Below are positions 16,081 through 24,569 of a stretch of DNA of 64,000 bases, piece after piece. Under the pieces are notes generated by a model. The model was not told where the DNA came from. It ran no database searches and was given only the letters and a program-made list of their open reading frames with translations. The translations under genes and the position numbers were made by a program. The DNA lies in contig NZ_CP129963.1 in NCBI RefSeq assembly GCF_030503615.1, positions 2,170,001 through 2,234,000 on the forward strand, read 5' to 3'. The first letter of the stretch is position 1, and every line of letters starts with the position of its first letter. This DNA is from Sphingobacterium sp. BN32 (GTDB taxonomy: Bacteria; Bacteroidota; Bacteroidia; Sphingobacteriales; Sphingobacteriaceae).

Positions 16081-19000
16081 TTAAAAATTAAGATATACTT
16101 GCATTGAGTAAGTTGATGGAATTGGATATTTTCGACCATTCCAAGCAGCTTGCTCCGGATCAAATATCTTCACCTTGTCCCAGATGTACAGGTTAGTGCC
16201 CACGAATTGTAAATCAAGCGATTTTACGCCTATACGTTTTACGAAATTCGGCGAAACATTATAGCTGAGAGTCAATTCTTCGAAACGGATATATCGAGAA
16301 TCCCCCTGCCAAAATGAGGAAAGCTGACTATTGTTCGCATTATTACCATATTGTAATCTTGGAAATAGCGCATTTGGATTCTCGGCTAATGAAGGGTCGA
16401 TACCATTCGCAACTGCGTAATCCATCGGTATCCAACGATTGTTAGGATCGGCCACTATAGAAAGCACATTACCTTCATTCCCGTTGAAGAAAGGCATATA
16501 CCCCATACCATTCACTTTTTTCTCTTTGTTTACCTCCATCGTCTGTCCTACATAGAAGAAAGATGTCCGGCCGGTTCCTTTAAATAAAAGGCCCAAAGTC
16601 AGGTTTTTAAAGCGAAATTCTCCACCAAAGCCAAACATCGCTAGCGGATAGTTACTGTGTGTTAGAGGCACTTGGTCTAAAGCATCTATTACCCCATCGC
16701 CATTAACATCTTTGTATTTGATATCGCCAGGTAACACTTCTCCAAAAGACTGCTTAGGACTGTACTTTATATCCTCTTCGTCTTTGAATAGACCTAAGGC
16801 TTGATATCCACGAATAGACTTATGAGGGAATCCATTAAATTCTAAATAAGGGTACTCTAAATAAGCTTGCTCCCAATTCTGAACGAGGTTTTTTGTATAT
16901 GTGAAGTTTCCTCGTAAGGTGAAGCCCATTCGATCTGACAAGTTATGTGTGAAGCTAATGTTACCATCGACACCTGAGCTTTTCATACGCCCAACATTTG
17001 CAAATGGGTTGGAAACGACGCCCACATAAGAAGGCACTTGTACGCGTTGTTGGAAGATACCGTTACGCTGATCTTTGAAAATGTCAAACACAAAATCAAT
17101 CTTGTTATTGAATAGCTTTCCTTCAAAACCGATATTTGATTTTATAGCTCGCTCCCACGCCAAATTGTCTGCACCAATACGCGTCTCATTAATCGTTTCA
17201 ATTCCCGGAATTCCCCACACATTAACATCGTTTTGATTGACTTTCGTTAAATAGGGGAATCTGATTTCGGAAATACGGTCATTACCAACTGTCCCGTAGG
17301 AAGCACGGATCTTAAAATAATTAAGCCATGGTGCATTCTCTTGTAAATATCTATAGCCAGTTGGAACCCATCCTAAAGCAATCGACGGAAAGAATCCATA
17401 CTGTCTGCCTGGCTGGAAGTTTTCAGATCCGGTATAACCAAAGTTCACATCAAGTAGATAGGTATCACGGAATCCATAAGTCAATCGACTGGATACCCCT
17501 TGATAACGCAATGGAATCGCCTCCAGGTTGTTCTTAGCGTCATCCGTATGCTTTGCATCGCTCAAATAGTAATATATCAATGCAGATGTGCGGTGATCGC
17601 TGCCAAACTGCCTATCGTAGTTAATAACGGATTCAAAGTGATATTTACGGTACTGCTTAATTTCTTTCTTATATGTCGCCTTCTCCTCTAATACAGTCTG
17701 TTGCATAATAAGCGAACCGTCTGGAGCACGTCCTAATGCTTTGGAAAGTCCTGGCTGCACCTTTCTACGCTCTTCAAAGAAACTATGCACATCATAAGCA
17801 CCTTGTGCTCTAAATTTTAAGCCCTTAACCCATGGATCAAAATCCTGATTCAAGGCCAATGTGACCTTGCCCTTGAAGGCTTCATCCAATGCTTTACCTG
17901 TACGGTTGATCATCACATAAGGCGATGATGCATCCTCGCCGCCTAAGCCTGGCAGCATACCATTTGAATATTGTGTTGGAATCGCTAAAGGCGTCAATCG
18001 TGATTGCGCACCCCAAATGTATTCTGTATTGGCAACACCAGGTTGCTTCAGTTGCGATAAGAAACCATCCGACCCTAAGTAAACCTTTGTTGTTTTCGTT
18101 AAGTTAACATCAAGATTGATACGGTAGTTATACGTATTGAAACCTACATTGGAACTATAAACGCTATTTGGATCAACTTTGTAAGCTGCAGACTCGTTCT
18201 TCCCGCCTAAGCTTAAGAAGTAGCGCGCCACTTCCGAACCTCCACGACCACTGACGTAGTAACTTTGTCTCCAAGAATTTTTATTTAATATCTCCTCTTG
18301 CCAGTTTACATCCGGATACATGTCCAGATCCAAACCATCGCGAATAATACCCATTTCTGTCTGATCGTACAATGGACTCTGGCCGCGAAGTGCTGTTGCC
18401 TCATTAGCTAATAAGGCATAGTCATAAGCACGTAGATATTGAGGCAATCTATTCAGATGAGAAAGTGTAGAATTTGCTCTTGCTGTAATTTGAATACGGT
18501 CTACCAATCCGCGCTTCGTTGTTACCAATACAACACCATTTGCTCCTCTCACCCCATAAACTGCCGTTGCCGACGCATCCTTCAAGATCGAGAAACTTTC
18601 CACATCGGCAGGATCAATCGTATTCAGATCACCTTCGAGTCCATCAATCAAAACTAGCGCCTTGCTATTGGCACCAAAAGTACCGATTCCACGCACCCAG
18701 AATTCAGAAATGTTCTTCCCAGGTTCACCGCTCGATTGCATCGAAATGACCCCTGCAGCGCGTCCACCAAGCAAATTGGCAATCGAAGGAGCCGGAGTTT
18801 GTAAACTCTTAACATCAACCGTAGTAATCGCCCCTACGGAGCTTATCTTACGCTGAACATTTCCAAGGCCGACCACGATAACCTCATCGATATCAGAACT
18901 CTTTTCAACAAGCTCAATAACTAAATCAGCCTTCGATTCAATTGCTAAATATTCTTGGAGATCATAGCCGGTATGACTAAACACCACTTTATCACCATAA

Positions 19001-19206
19001 TTGACCGTTATCTTAAATAACCCGTCATTGCCTGTCGATGTTCCAGCGGAAGGCTTGTCCTTCACAAATATGGATACTGCCGACATGGGATTTCCTGCAG
19101 CATTTATCACCTTTCCGGCAATGGTTAATTCTTTTGTTTCCTGCCCATTGGCAATCGAGAAGACTGAACAAAATAGCAGCAAACAGATCGCATGAAAAAT
19201 CTTCAT
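16081..19206 (-). CDS. SusC/RagA-family TonB-dependent outer-membrane transporter
   Basis: 1041 residues. In order: signal peptide (MKIFHAICLLLFCSVFSIANGQ), a carboxypeptidase-like regulatory domain (LTIAGKVINAAGNPMSAV, about 27-105), and a plug. The plug carries the SusC-type TonB box region (IDEVIVVGLGNVQR), WVRGIGTFG, VLIDGLEGDL and ILKDASATAVYG. A 22-strand-type barrel ends in Phe (MQVYLNF). There is no secretin-like STN domain, so direct anti-sigma signalling through this receptor is not expected. It imports glycan fragments with the SusD partner, whose ATG overlaps its stop. The IPT/NHL lipoprotein gene lies 56 bases upstream. Confidence 0.96.
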   Translation of the reverse strand: MKIFHAICLLLFCSVFSIANGQETKELTIAGKVINAAGNPMSAVSIFVKDKPSAGTSTGNDGLFKITVNYGDKVVFSHTGYDLQEYLAIESKADLVIELVEKSSDIDEVIVVGLGNVQRKISSVGAITTVDVKSLQTPAPSIANLLGGRAAGVISMQSSGEPGKNISEFWVRGIGTFGANSKALVLIDGLEGDLNTIDPADVESFSILKDASATAVYGVRGANGVVLVTTKRGLVDRIQITARANSTLSHLNRLPQYLRAYDYALLANEATALRGQSPLYDQTEMGIIRDGLDLDMYPDVNWQEEILNKNSWRQSYYVSGRGGSEVARYFLSLGGKNESAAYKVDPNSVYSSNVGFNTYNYRINLDVNLTKTTKVYLGSDGFLSQLKQPGVANTEYIWGAQSRLTPLAIPTQYSNGMLPGLGGEDASSPYVMINRTGKALDEAFKGKVTLALNQDFDPWVKGLKFRAQGAYDVHSFFEERRKVQPGLSKALGRAPDGSLIMQQTVLEEKATYKKEIKQYRKYHFESVINYDRQFGSDHRTSALIYYYLSDAKHTDDAKNNLEAIPLRYQGVSSRLTYGFRDTYLLDVNFGYTGSENFQPGRQYGFFPSIALGWVPTGYRYLQENAPWLNYFKIRASYGTVGNDRISEIRFPYLTKVNQNDVNVWGIPGIETINETRIGADNLAWERAIKSNIGFEGKLFNNKIDFVFDIFKDQRNGIFQQRVQVPSYVGVVSNPFANVGRMKSSGVDGNISFTHNLSDRMGFTLRGNFTYTKNLVQNWEQAYLEYPYLEFNGFPHKSIRGYQALGLFKDEEDIKYSPKQSFGEVLPGDIKYKDVNGDGVIDALDQVPLTHSNYPLAMFGFGGEFRFKNLTLGLLFKGTGRTSFFYVGQTMEVNKEKKVNGMGYMPFFNGNEGNVLSIVADPNNRWIPMDYAVANGIDPSLAENPNALFPRLQYGNNANNSQLSSFWQGDSRYIRFEELTLSYNVSPNFVKRIGVKSLDLQFVGTNLYIWDKVKIFDPEQAAWNGRKYPIPSTYSMQVYLNF

Positions 19207-19262
19207 TTTATTTTATTGCTTAATTAGTTTGTGTTGGTTTAATATTTAAATGCTTCCAAAGA

Positions 19263-20600
19263 CTACTCAATAACAAGTTTGCGGATTCTAGCGTTGCTCC
19301 AATCTGCGATATAGATATCGCCTTGTTCATTCACCGCAACACCCCAAGGTTGATTAAATAATGATTCAGCAGGACCACCGTCTTTATAGCCAAATGTTCC
19401 AGGTCGGCCGGCAACCGTTGTTACGATATTATCTGCCGATACCATTCGGATACAATGGTTCCCATAGTCTGCCACAAACATGTTCCCATCGTTATCGAAT
19501 TTGATGTCCTTAGGATAATTGAATAAAGCATCTTCAATCGGACCATCCCGAAAAGCACTACCTCCTGGTGCATTCATTCGTTTGAAACCTCCCGTTCCGT
19601 TGGGATCGCGAAGGTCGAGCACAGAAATCCCTTGTCGAAATTCAATAGGGGTTGCATTGGAGTGTAAAGTGATATATAATAGCCAAGGTTTTTTAGGGTT
19701 TATTGCTTGCCCATATTGCGAACCATAGGGGCCTTGATGGACGATCTTTGCCTCCATTGTTTCGGGGTTGATCTTCGCTATTTTACCATCACGATAACGC
19801 GTGTAGAGGTGTCCATCATAGGGACAAAAAGTAATAAAGTTCTTATAGCGATCTGCATCAACAATAGATGTTAGGTCAGCGGTAGAATATTTCACATTTC
19901 GTTGACGGGGGTACCACGCTTCGCGAGGGTCAAATGTAAAAATCACCTCCTTCGTCGACTCGTGTGCTGCAGTCAACATCCCTGTTGCACGGTCGACCGT
20001 TAATCCATTCGCGTATAGAATTCTTGTAGCAGCCTGAGCTTCAATTAATGGGGTAACGATGTTTTCCCGCTCATTTATTCTAGCTACACCAAAGGTAGCA
20101 GGGTTACCGCCATCGCGCCAGGACATGAAAATATTGCCTTCCGCATCCAATTCCAAGTATTTACCATATACCTCTGCTTCCGATAATACCCCCGGTTTAA
20201 AATTCTTTTGCCCATTCCCAGTTACTGTACTAACCTGCGCTTGCGTATGATAAATGAAAGTATTCTCATAAACTAATGAATCTTTACCCACGACCACCGA
20301 AATCTTAGGGTCGGCCCCAGGCATGCGCGGTACAATAGCATAAATGCGATTGCCGCTGGAAGAAATAATGGAAGCCTTCGCTTTGTTGAAGTAGACTTTA
20401 ATTTTAGATGGGTCAGTTCCAAAGTTTTCACCATCTAAAAGTATTTTGGTCCTCGCTCCGCCCTCTAACGGAAAGTACGAGCTAAGCACAATCGGCTTGG
20501 AAGGATCATGCTCACTTTTCTTCAAAGTCTCTTCGTCTTTGCACCCTGCGAGCAGAAGCAAAAATCCGAGAGGCATCATTAGTAAACTACGAATTTTCAT
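19263..20600 (-). CDS. IPT/TIG and NHL-repeat lipoprotein
   Basis: 445 residues. The lipoprotein signal ends LLLLAGCKDEE. An IPT/TIG immunoglobulin-like domain (about 38-120; SSYFPLEGGARTKILLDGENFG) is followed by a six-bladed NHL-type propeller (about 130-445), with blades visible in ARINERENIVTPL, NYPKDIKFDNDGNMFVADYG and FNQPWGVAVNEQGDIYIADW. Such proteins sit beside SusC/SusD in several Bacteroidota glycan loci and are thought to act at the cell surface; the ligand is unknown. It is the first gene of the SusC/SusD/DUF1735 operon, preceded by a roughly 140-base leader if the TAGTTTTG box at 20756-20749 is used. Confidence 0.88.
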   Translation of the reverse strand: MKIRSLLMMPLGFLLLLAGCKDEETLKKSEHDPSKPIVLSSYFPLEGGARTKILLDGENFGTDPSKIKVYFNKAKASIISSSGNRIYAIVPRMPGADPKISVVVGKDSLVYENTFIYHTQAQVSTVTGNGQKNFKPGVLSEAEVYGKYLELDAEGNIFMSWRDGGNPATFGVARINERENIVTPLIEAQAATRILYANGLTVDRATGMLTAAHESTKEVIFTFDPREAWYPRQRNVKYSTADLTSIVDADRYKNFITFCPYDGHLYTRYRDGKIAKINPETMEAKIVHQGPYGSQYGQAINPKKPWLLYITLHSNATPIEFRQGISVLDLRDPNGTGGFKRMNAPGGSAFRDGPIEDALFNYPKDIKFDNDGNMFVADYGNHCIRMVSADNIVTTVAGRPGTFGYKDGGPAESLFNQPWGVAVNEQGDIYIADWSNARIRKLVIE

Positions 20601-20666
20601 AACATTGAGATTAATATTTACTTTAAGTGTTTCAAAATTTCATAAACCCTTGAAAACTGAAAGATT

Positions 20667-20684
20667 TCTTTCGATAACGAAAGA
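20667..20684 (-). promoter_or_regulatory. Leader dyad of the SusC/SusD operon
   Basis: Perfect 7-bp arms TCTTTCG/CGAAAGA with a four-base spacer, 67-84 bases upstream of the first PUL gene. It could be an operator or an RNA hairpin in the 5' leader. Confidence 0.35.
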
Positions 20685-20748
20685 GAACAAAACAAACAAG
20701 TCACAACTCTAGGTTAATTTTATGATTGTGTTTTTTCAAAAGTTTGTG

Positions 20749-20756
20749 CAAAACTA
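20749..20756 (-). promoter_or_regulatory. Putative -7 box of the SusC/SusD operon
   Basis: TAGTTTTG on the minus strand matches the Bacteroidota TAnnTTTG consensus exactly. No TTTG-like -33 element is clear at the expected spacing, so support is partial. Confidence 0.35.
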
Positions 20757-21044
20757 GCCAATACACGCTTTGGGAATGTTTAGAGGCAGTTACTAAATTG
20801 TTAATGTTCTATTAATAGAAGGTTTGGGAGGAAACTTTAATTTAACTTTTAAAAAGCATAGAAATTTAAATAGAAAGAAAATAAAAATCAGGGACACACG
20901 ATTTATTACTTCCTTATTCGAATCATCTCATACCCGCATATAAGCCCTGGATTCTGATTGGGGTTTGCCTAAGGTTTGTATTGTATATGAGGGGGATAGA
21001 GCCAAATTTGTTGTTAGAATCTATACGGTTTGTCTTTAACCAAT

Positions 21045-21119
21045 AAAGGAAGGATGCAAGGATTGGCAGGATCGTTTTTCATGAATCAGGAAAGGAAGGA
21101 TGCAAAGATTGACAGGATC
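21045..21119. repeat. 29-bp imperfect direct repeat pair
   Basis: Two copies of a 29-base unit starting AAAGGAAGGATGCAA (21045-21073 and 21091-21119) differ at two positions and are separated by 17 bases. Purine-rich units of this kind occur dispersed in Bacteroidota intergenic DNA. Confidence 0.8.
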
Positions 21120-21236
21120 TCGTTAATCCTTAAATCCTACCTTTCCCGGTTTAGGACAATTTTTAATTTCCTGCTTAATTTTTGGGGACAAATTAAGCAA
21201 TTATACATTTTATGTCTATTATATAGGCGTTAATCG

Positions 21237-23525
21237 CTATTTAGACAATGAAAACGGCAGATCTCCTCTGCTCACGCCTCGCTTTTTATTAGGTTCTGCG
21301 CCCATATCAAAGCTGAGGTTTGCACCTTTCATGACTTCGCTATGCTTGATAAAGTTTTTGCTATAGTTTTTGCCGTTGAATTTCATGCTTTGGATATAGC
21401 GATTCTGATCGGAGTTGTCCTTTGTTTCTATAATGACTTTCTTGCCACTGTTTAAACTGATGGTCACCTTATCAAATATGGGTGATCCTAAAACATACTC
21501 ATCGGTAGCTGGCGTCACGGGATAGAAGCCCATTGCTGTAAAGACATACCAAGCAGAAGTTTGTCCATTATCTTCATCGCCACAGTAGCCATCGGGATTT
21601 GGGGAATACATTCTATTCATCGTCTCTCGTAACCAGTATTGTGCTTTCCAAGGTGCTCCAACATGATTATACAAATAGATCATGTGCTGTATAGGTTGGT
21701 TTCCATGTGCATACTGCCCCATATTGGCAATCTGCATTTCACGGATCTCGTGTATAGGGAAGCCATAATAAGAATCGTCGAATACCGGAGGAAGATGAAA
21801 TACAGAGTCTAGTTTAATTTCCATGGCCGCATGACCGCCCATCAGATTCGCTAATCCTTCGATATCTTGAAATACCGACCAGCTATAATGCCAACTATTG
21901 CCCTCAGTAAAGGCATCGCCCCACTTAAATGGATTGAATGGTGTAGCCCAAGAACCGTCCTTGTTTTTTCCGCGCATCAGCCCGGTGGAAGGATCGAATA
22001 GCTTTTTATAGTTGAAAGAACGTTTCTGATAAAAGTCAAGTTCCTCCTGAGGTTTATTTAGCGATTTGGCTAATTGATAGATAGCAAAATCGTCGTATGC
22101 GTATTCCAGCGAGCGAGCAGCATTTTCATGTATTTTTACATCATACGGTACATAGCCTAACTCATTGTAATATGTCGCGCCTGCGCGCCCTACAGCCGTC
22201 ATCGGTCCTGCATTATTTGCGCCCTTCTTAACAGCTTCATATAAGGTTTCAATATCCTTCGATTTAACACCTTTTATCCAGGCATCTGCAACAATCGACG
22301 CAGAGTTATTTCCAACCATAATATTTCTATAGCCCGGGCTCGCCCATTCCGGTAGCCATCCGCCCTCTCTGTAAGCATTTGCAAGTCCCTCTTGTATCTT
22401 CTCATTCACATCCGGATACATCAAATTCAGGAATGGAAAAAGACAACGGAAGGTATCCCAAAAGCCTGTATCGGTAAACATATAGCCTGGAAGCACTTTT
22501 CCGTTATAGGGTGAGTAGTGAACGACCTGGCCTGCAGCATCAATTTCATAAAACATACGCGGAAACAAAAGCGAGCGATACAAAGCCGAATAAAAGGTGC
22601 GGATCTGATCGATGCTTCCACCTTCCACCTGTATCTTTGCGAGCTCGCTATTCCAACGTTCTTCGCCCTTTGCTACCTGTTCGTCAAAGCTAGTGTTATC
22701 GAGTTCTTTAAGATTGAGATTAGCTTGTTCGGGACTGATGAAGGACGATGCCACTTTAACGAGCAGCTTTTCCCCGGCATTTGCGGTTTTAAAACCAACC
22801 AGGGCGCCTACATGATTCGCTTGTATCTTCAGGCGGCCATCGGTTAACACGGAGTCAGCGAAGGTTGCAACGTTCGCAAATGGACGGTCGAACTCCATAA
22901 CAAAGTAGTTCTTGAAATTATCCGGAACTCCGCCGCTATTCTTAGTGCTATAGCCGATGATCTTCTGCTCGCGAGGGATGATCTCGACATAGGAGCCCTT
23001 GTCGAAAGCATCGAGCAGGACGAAAGCAGAATCTGTCTTAGGAAATGTAAAACGGAAATATGATGCTCTTTCCGTCGGAGTTACTTCGACTTTGGTGTCA
23101 TAATCAGCCAGATAGACGGAATAGTAGTGCGGCTTTGCAACTTCTGCTTTATGAGAAAAATAACTAGCGCGTTTATCCTGATCAAAGGTTTTATTGCCAA
23201 CCATCGCCATCACTGAGAATTGCCCATAGTCGTTCATCCAAGGCGAAGGCTGGTGAGTTTGTTTGATTCCTCTTATTTTTTCAGCCGTATAAGTATACAT
23301 CCACCCATCTCCCATCTTGCCGGTCTGTGGGCTCCAGAAGTTCATGCCCCAAGGCATTGCGACGGCTGGATAAGTGTTACCACTGGAAAGAAAATATGTA
23401 GATTGTGTACCAACGAGCGTACTAACCATATCAATGGGACGTTCGATTTTCCCTATCTTTTGTGCGTAAGTGCTAAGGATAGAGCTCCCCAATAGGAAAG
23501 CTGTAGCAAGAAGTTTTAATCGCAT
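21237..23525 (-). CDS. GH92 alpha-mannosidase with Gln at the usual catalytic-acid position
   Basis: 762 residues. A signal peptide (RLKLLATAFLLGSSILSTYAQ) without lipobox suggests a periplasmic enzyme. The N-terminal beta-sandwich (DMVSTLVGTQ, YPAVAMPWGMNFW) and C-terminal (alpha/alpha)6 catalytic domain are typical of GH92, calcium-dependent exo-alpha-mannosidases. The catalytic-base pair is visible as D650 and D652 in GDEDNGQTSAWYVF. The motif that normally reads GNEPSHH is GNQPIQH (608-614), so Q610 replaces the general-acid Glu. The same Gln is known from GH92 enzymes that split mannose-alpha-1-phospho-6-mannose, where phosphate is a good leaving group. It is a separate unit (TATATTTA at 23559-23552) upstream of the SusC/SusD operon. 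Confidence 0.93.
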   Translation of the reverse strand: MRLKLLATAFLLGSSILSTYAQKIGKIERPIDMVSTLVGTQSTYFLSSGNTYPAVAMPWGMNFWSPQTGKMGDGWMYTYTAEKIRGIKQTHQPSPWMNDYGQFSVMAMVGNKTFDQDKRASYFSHKAEVAKPHYYSVYLADYDTKVEVTPTERASYFRFTFPKTDSAFVLLDAFDKGSYVEIIPREQKIIGYSTKNSGGVPDNFKNYFVMEFDRPFANVATFADSVLTDGRLKIQANHVGALVGFKTANAGEKLLVKVASSFISPEQANLNLKELDNTSFDEQVAKGEERWNSELAKIQVEGGSIDQIRTFYSALYRSLLFPRMFYEIDAAGQVVHYSPYNGKVLPGYMFTDTGFWDTFRCLFPFLNLMYPDVNEKIQEGLANAYREGGWLPEWASPGYRNIMVGNNSASIVADAWIKGVKSKDIETLYEAVKKGANNAGPMTAVGRAGATYYNELGYVPYDVKIHENAARSLEYAYDDFAIYQLAKSLNKPQEELDFYQKRSFNYKKLFDPSTGLMRGKNKDGSWATPFNPFKWGDAFTEGNSWHYSWSVFQDIEGLANLMGGHAAMEIKLDSVFHLPPVFDDSYYGFPIHEIREMQIANMGQYAHGNQPIQHMIYLYNHVGAPWKAQYWLRETMNRMYSPNPDGYCGDEDNGQTSAWYVFTAMGFYPVTPATDEYVLGSPIFDKVTISLNSGKKVIIETKDNSDQNRYIQSMKFNGKNYSKNFIKHSEVMKGANLSFDMGAEPNKKRGVSRGDLPFSLSK

Positions 23526-23594
23526 AGGCTTTTTAGGATTAATTCGTTGTCTAAATATAGAAAATATTCCTTGAAAATAGACTGCTAAAAGTAT

Positions 23595-24569
23595 TTAGCC
23601 CTCGAAAGAAAGGATAATTTTGCCGAAATGATCTTTACGCTCGATTTGACGATGAGCTTCCTCCGCATTTCGATAATCGAATACCTGACTGACTTCTACT
23701 TTGAAGGTTCCATTTGCTATAAGTGGGATAACTTTTTCTTCAACCTCTTGTGCAAGCGATGATTTAAAAGCAATATCCCGCGCCCGAAGTGTTGAGCCTG
23801 TAAGGCTTATCCGCTTTTGCATAAGTTTTAAAAGGTTCAGTTCCACCTTGGCTCCCTGCATCGCATTGATATAAACCAAGCGCCCATCGGGATTCATGAT
23901 TTTTATGTTCTTTGCAAAGTATTCTCCTCCAATCGAATCTAGAATGACATCCATGCCGATGTCCGCCAATGCCTCGACAAAATCTTCATCTTTGTATATT
24001 ACTGCTTTAGTAGCGCCTAATCCCTCTGTGAGAAGCTTTTTATCGATGCTGCCAACCGTAGTATAAACATGAGCACCAAATGCTTTTGCGAGCTGTATCG
24101 CAGTTGTGCCGATTCCCCCTGCTCCGCCATGTACCAGAAAATTCTCTCCGCTCTGCAACTTGCCGCGCTGAAAAACGTTATGCCATACGGTGAATAAAGT
24201 CTCGGGAAGCCCAGCGGCTTCGACGAAGCTGACATTGCTAGGCTTCGCCATGCACATCCCTTCGTTTACCACAACAAGCTCGGCGTATCCGCCACCAGCC
24301 AATAATGCCATGACCTCATCGCCTACTTTGAAGTTGGTCGCCTCTGCCCCTAGCGCTTCGACGATACCGGAAACCTCTAAGCCTGGTATGTCCGCAGCAA
24401 CGCCCTCAGGCGCGGGATAATTGCCTTTTCGTTGAAATACATCTGGACGGTTAATACCCGCAGCTTTCACACGGATCAACAGCTCATGTTTTTGAGGGAT
24501 TGGATCTGGGCGTTCTTGGATTTTTAATACCTTCGGTCCTCCAAACGAAGTAATTACAATGGCTTTCAT
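23595..24569 (-). CDS. Zinc-independent NAD(P)H quinone oxidoreductase (PIG3/Qor family)
   Basis: 324 residues. MDR-superfamily fold: GroES-like N-terminal domain (IRVKAAGINRPDVFQRKGNYP, about 30-52) and a Rossmann domain with NFLVHGGAGGIGTTAIQLAK (about 143-162). The substitution pattern lacks the catalytic zinc ligands of alcohol dehydrogenases, and the sequence follows the human PIG3/TP53I3 type. The likely reaction is NADPH-dependent reduction of quinones or enones in the cytoplasm. The start codon shares one base with the stop of the upstream outer-membrane protein gene (TAATG), so translation is probably coupled, although no functional link is obvious. Confidence 0.9.
   Translation of the reverse strand: MKAIVITSFGGPKVLKIQERPDPIPQKHELLIRVKAAGINRPDVFQRKGNYPAPEGVAADIPGLEVSGIVEALGAEATNFKVGDEVMALLAGGGYAELVVVNEGMCMAKPSNVSFVEAAGLPETLFTVWHNVFQRGKLQSGENFLVHGGAGGIGTTAIQLAKAFGAHVYTTVGSIDKKLLTEGLGATKAVIYKDEDFVEALADIGMDVILDSIGGEYFAKNIKIMNPDGRLVYINAMQGAKVELNLLKLMQKRISLTGSTLRARDIAFKSSLAQEVEEKVIPLIANGTFKVEVSQVFDYRNAEEAHRQIERKDHFGKIILSFEG

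Larger units (their letters stand above)
20601..21236. other. 636-base intergenic region of the glycan locus
   Basis: The right side lies between the GH92 gene end (21237) and the PUL operon start (20600). It holds a -7-like TAGTTTTG (20756-20749, minus), a TCTTTCG-ATAA-CGAAAGA dyad (20667-20684), a pair of 29-bp direct repeats (21045-21073, 21091-21119) and an AT-rich stem (GCTTAATTT 21173-21181, AAATTAAGC 21190-21198). No credible gene is visible. Confidence 0.6.

Noticed and set aside
21030..21233. 67-residue plus-strand frame in the GH92/PUL gap
   Set aside because: It is composed of the direct-repeat units and has no credible protein pattern or start signal.
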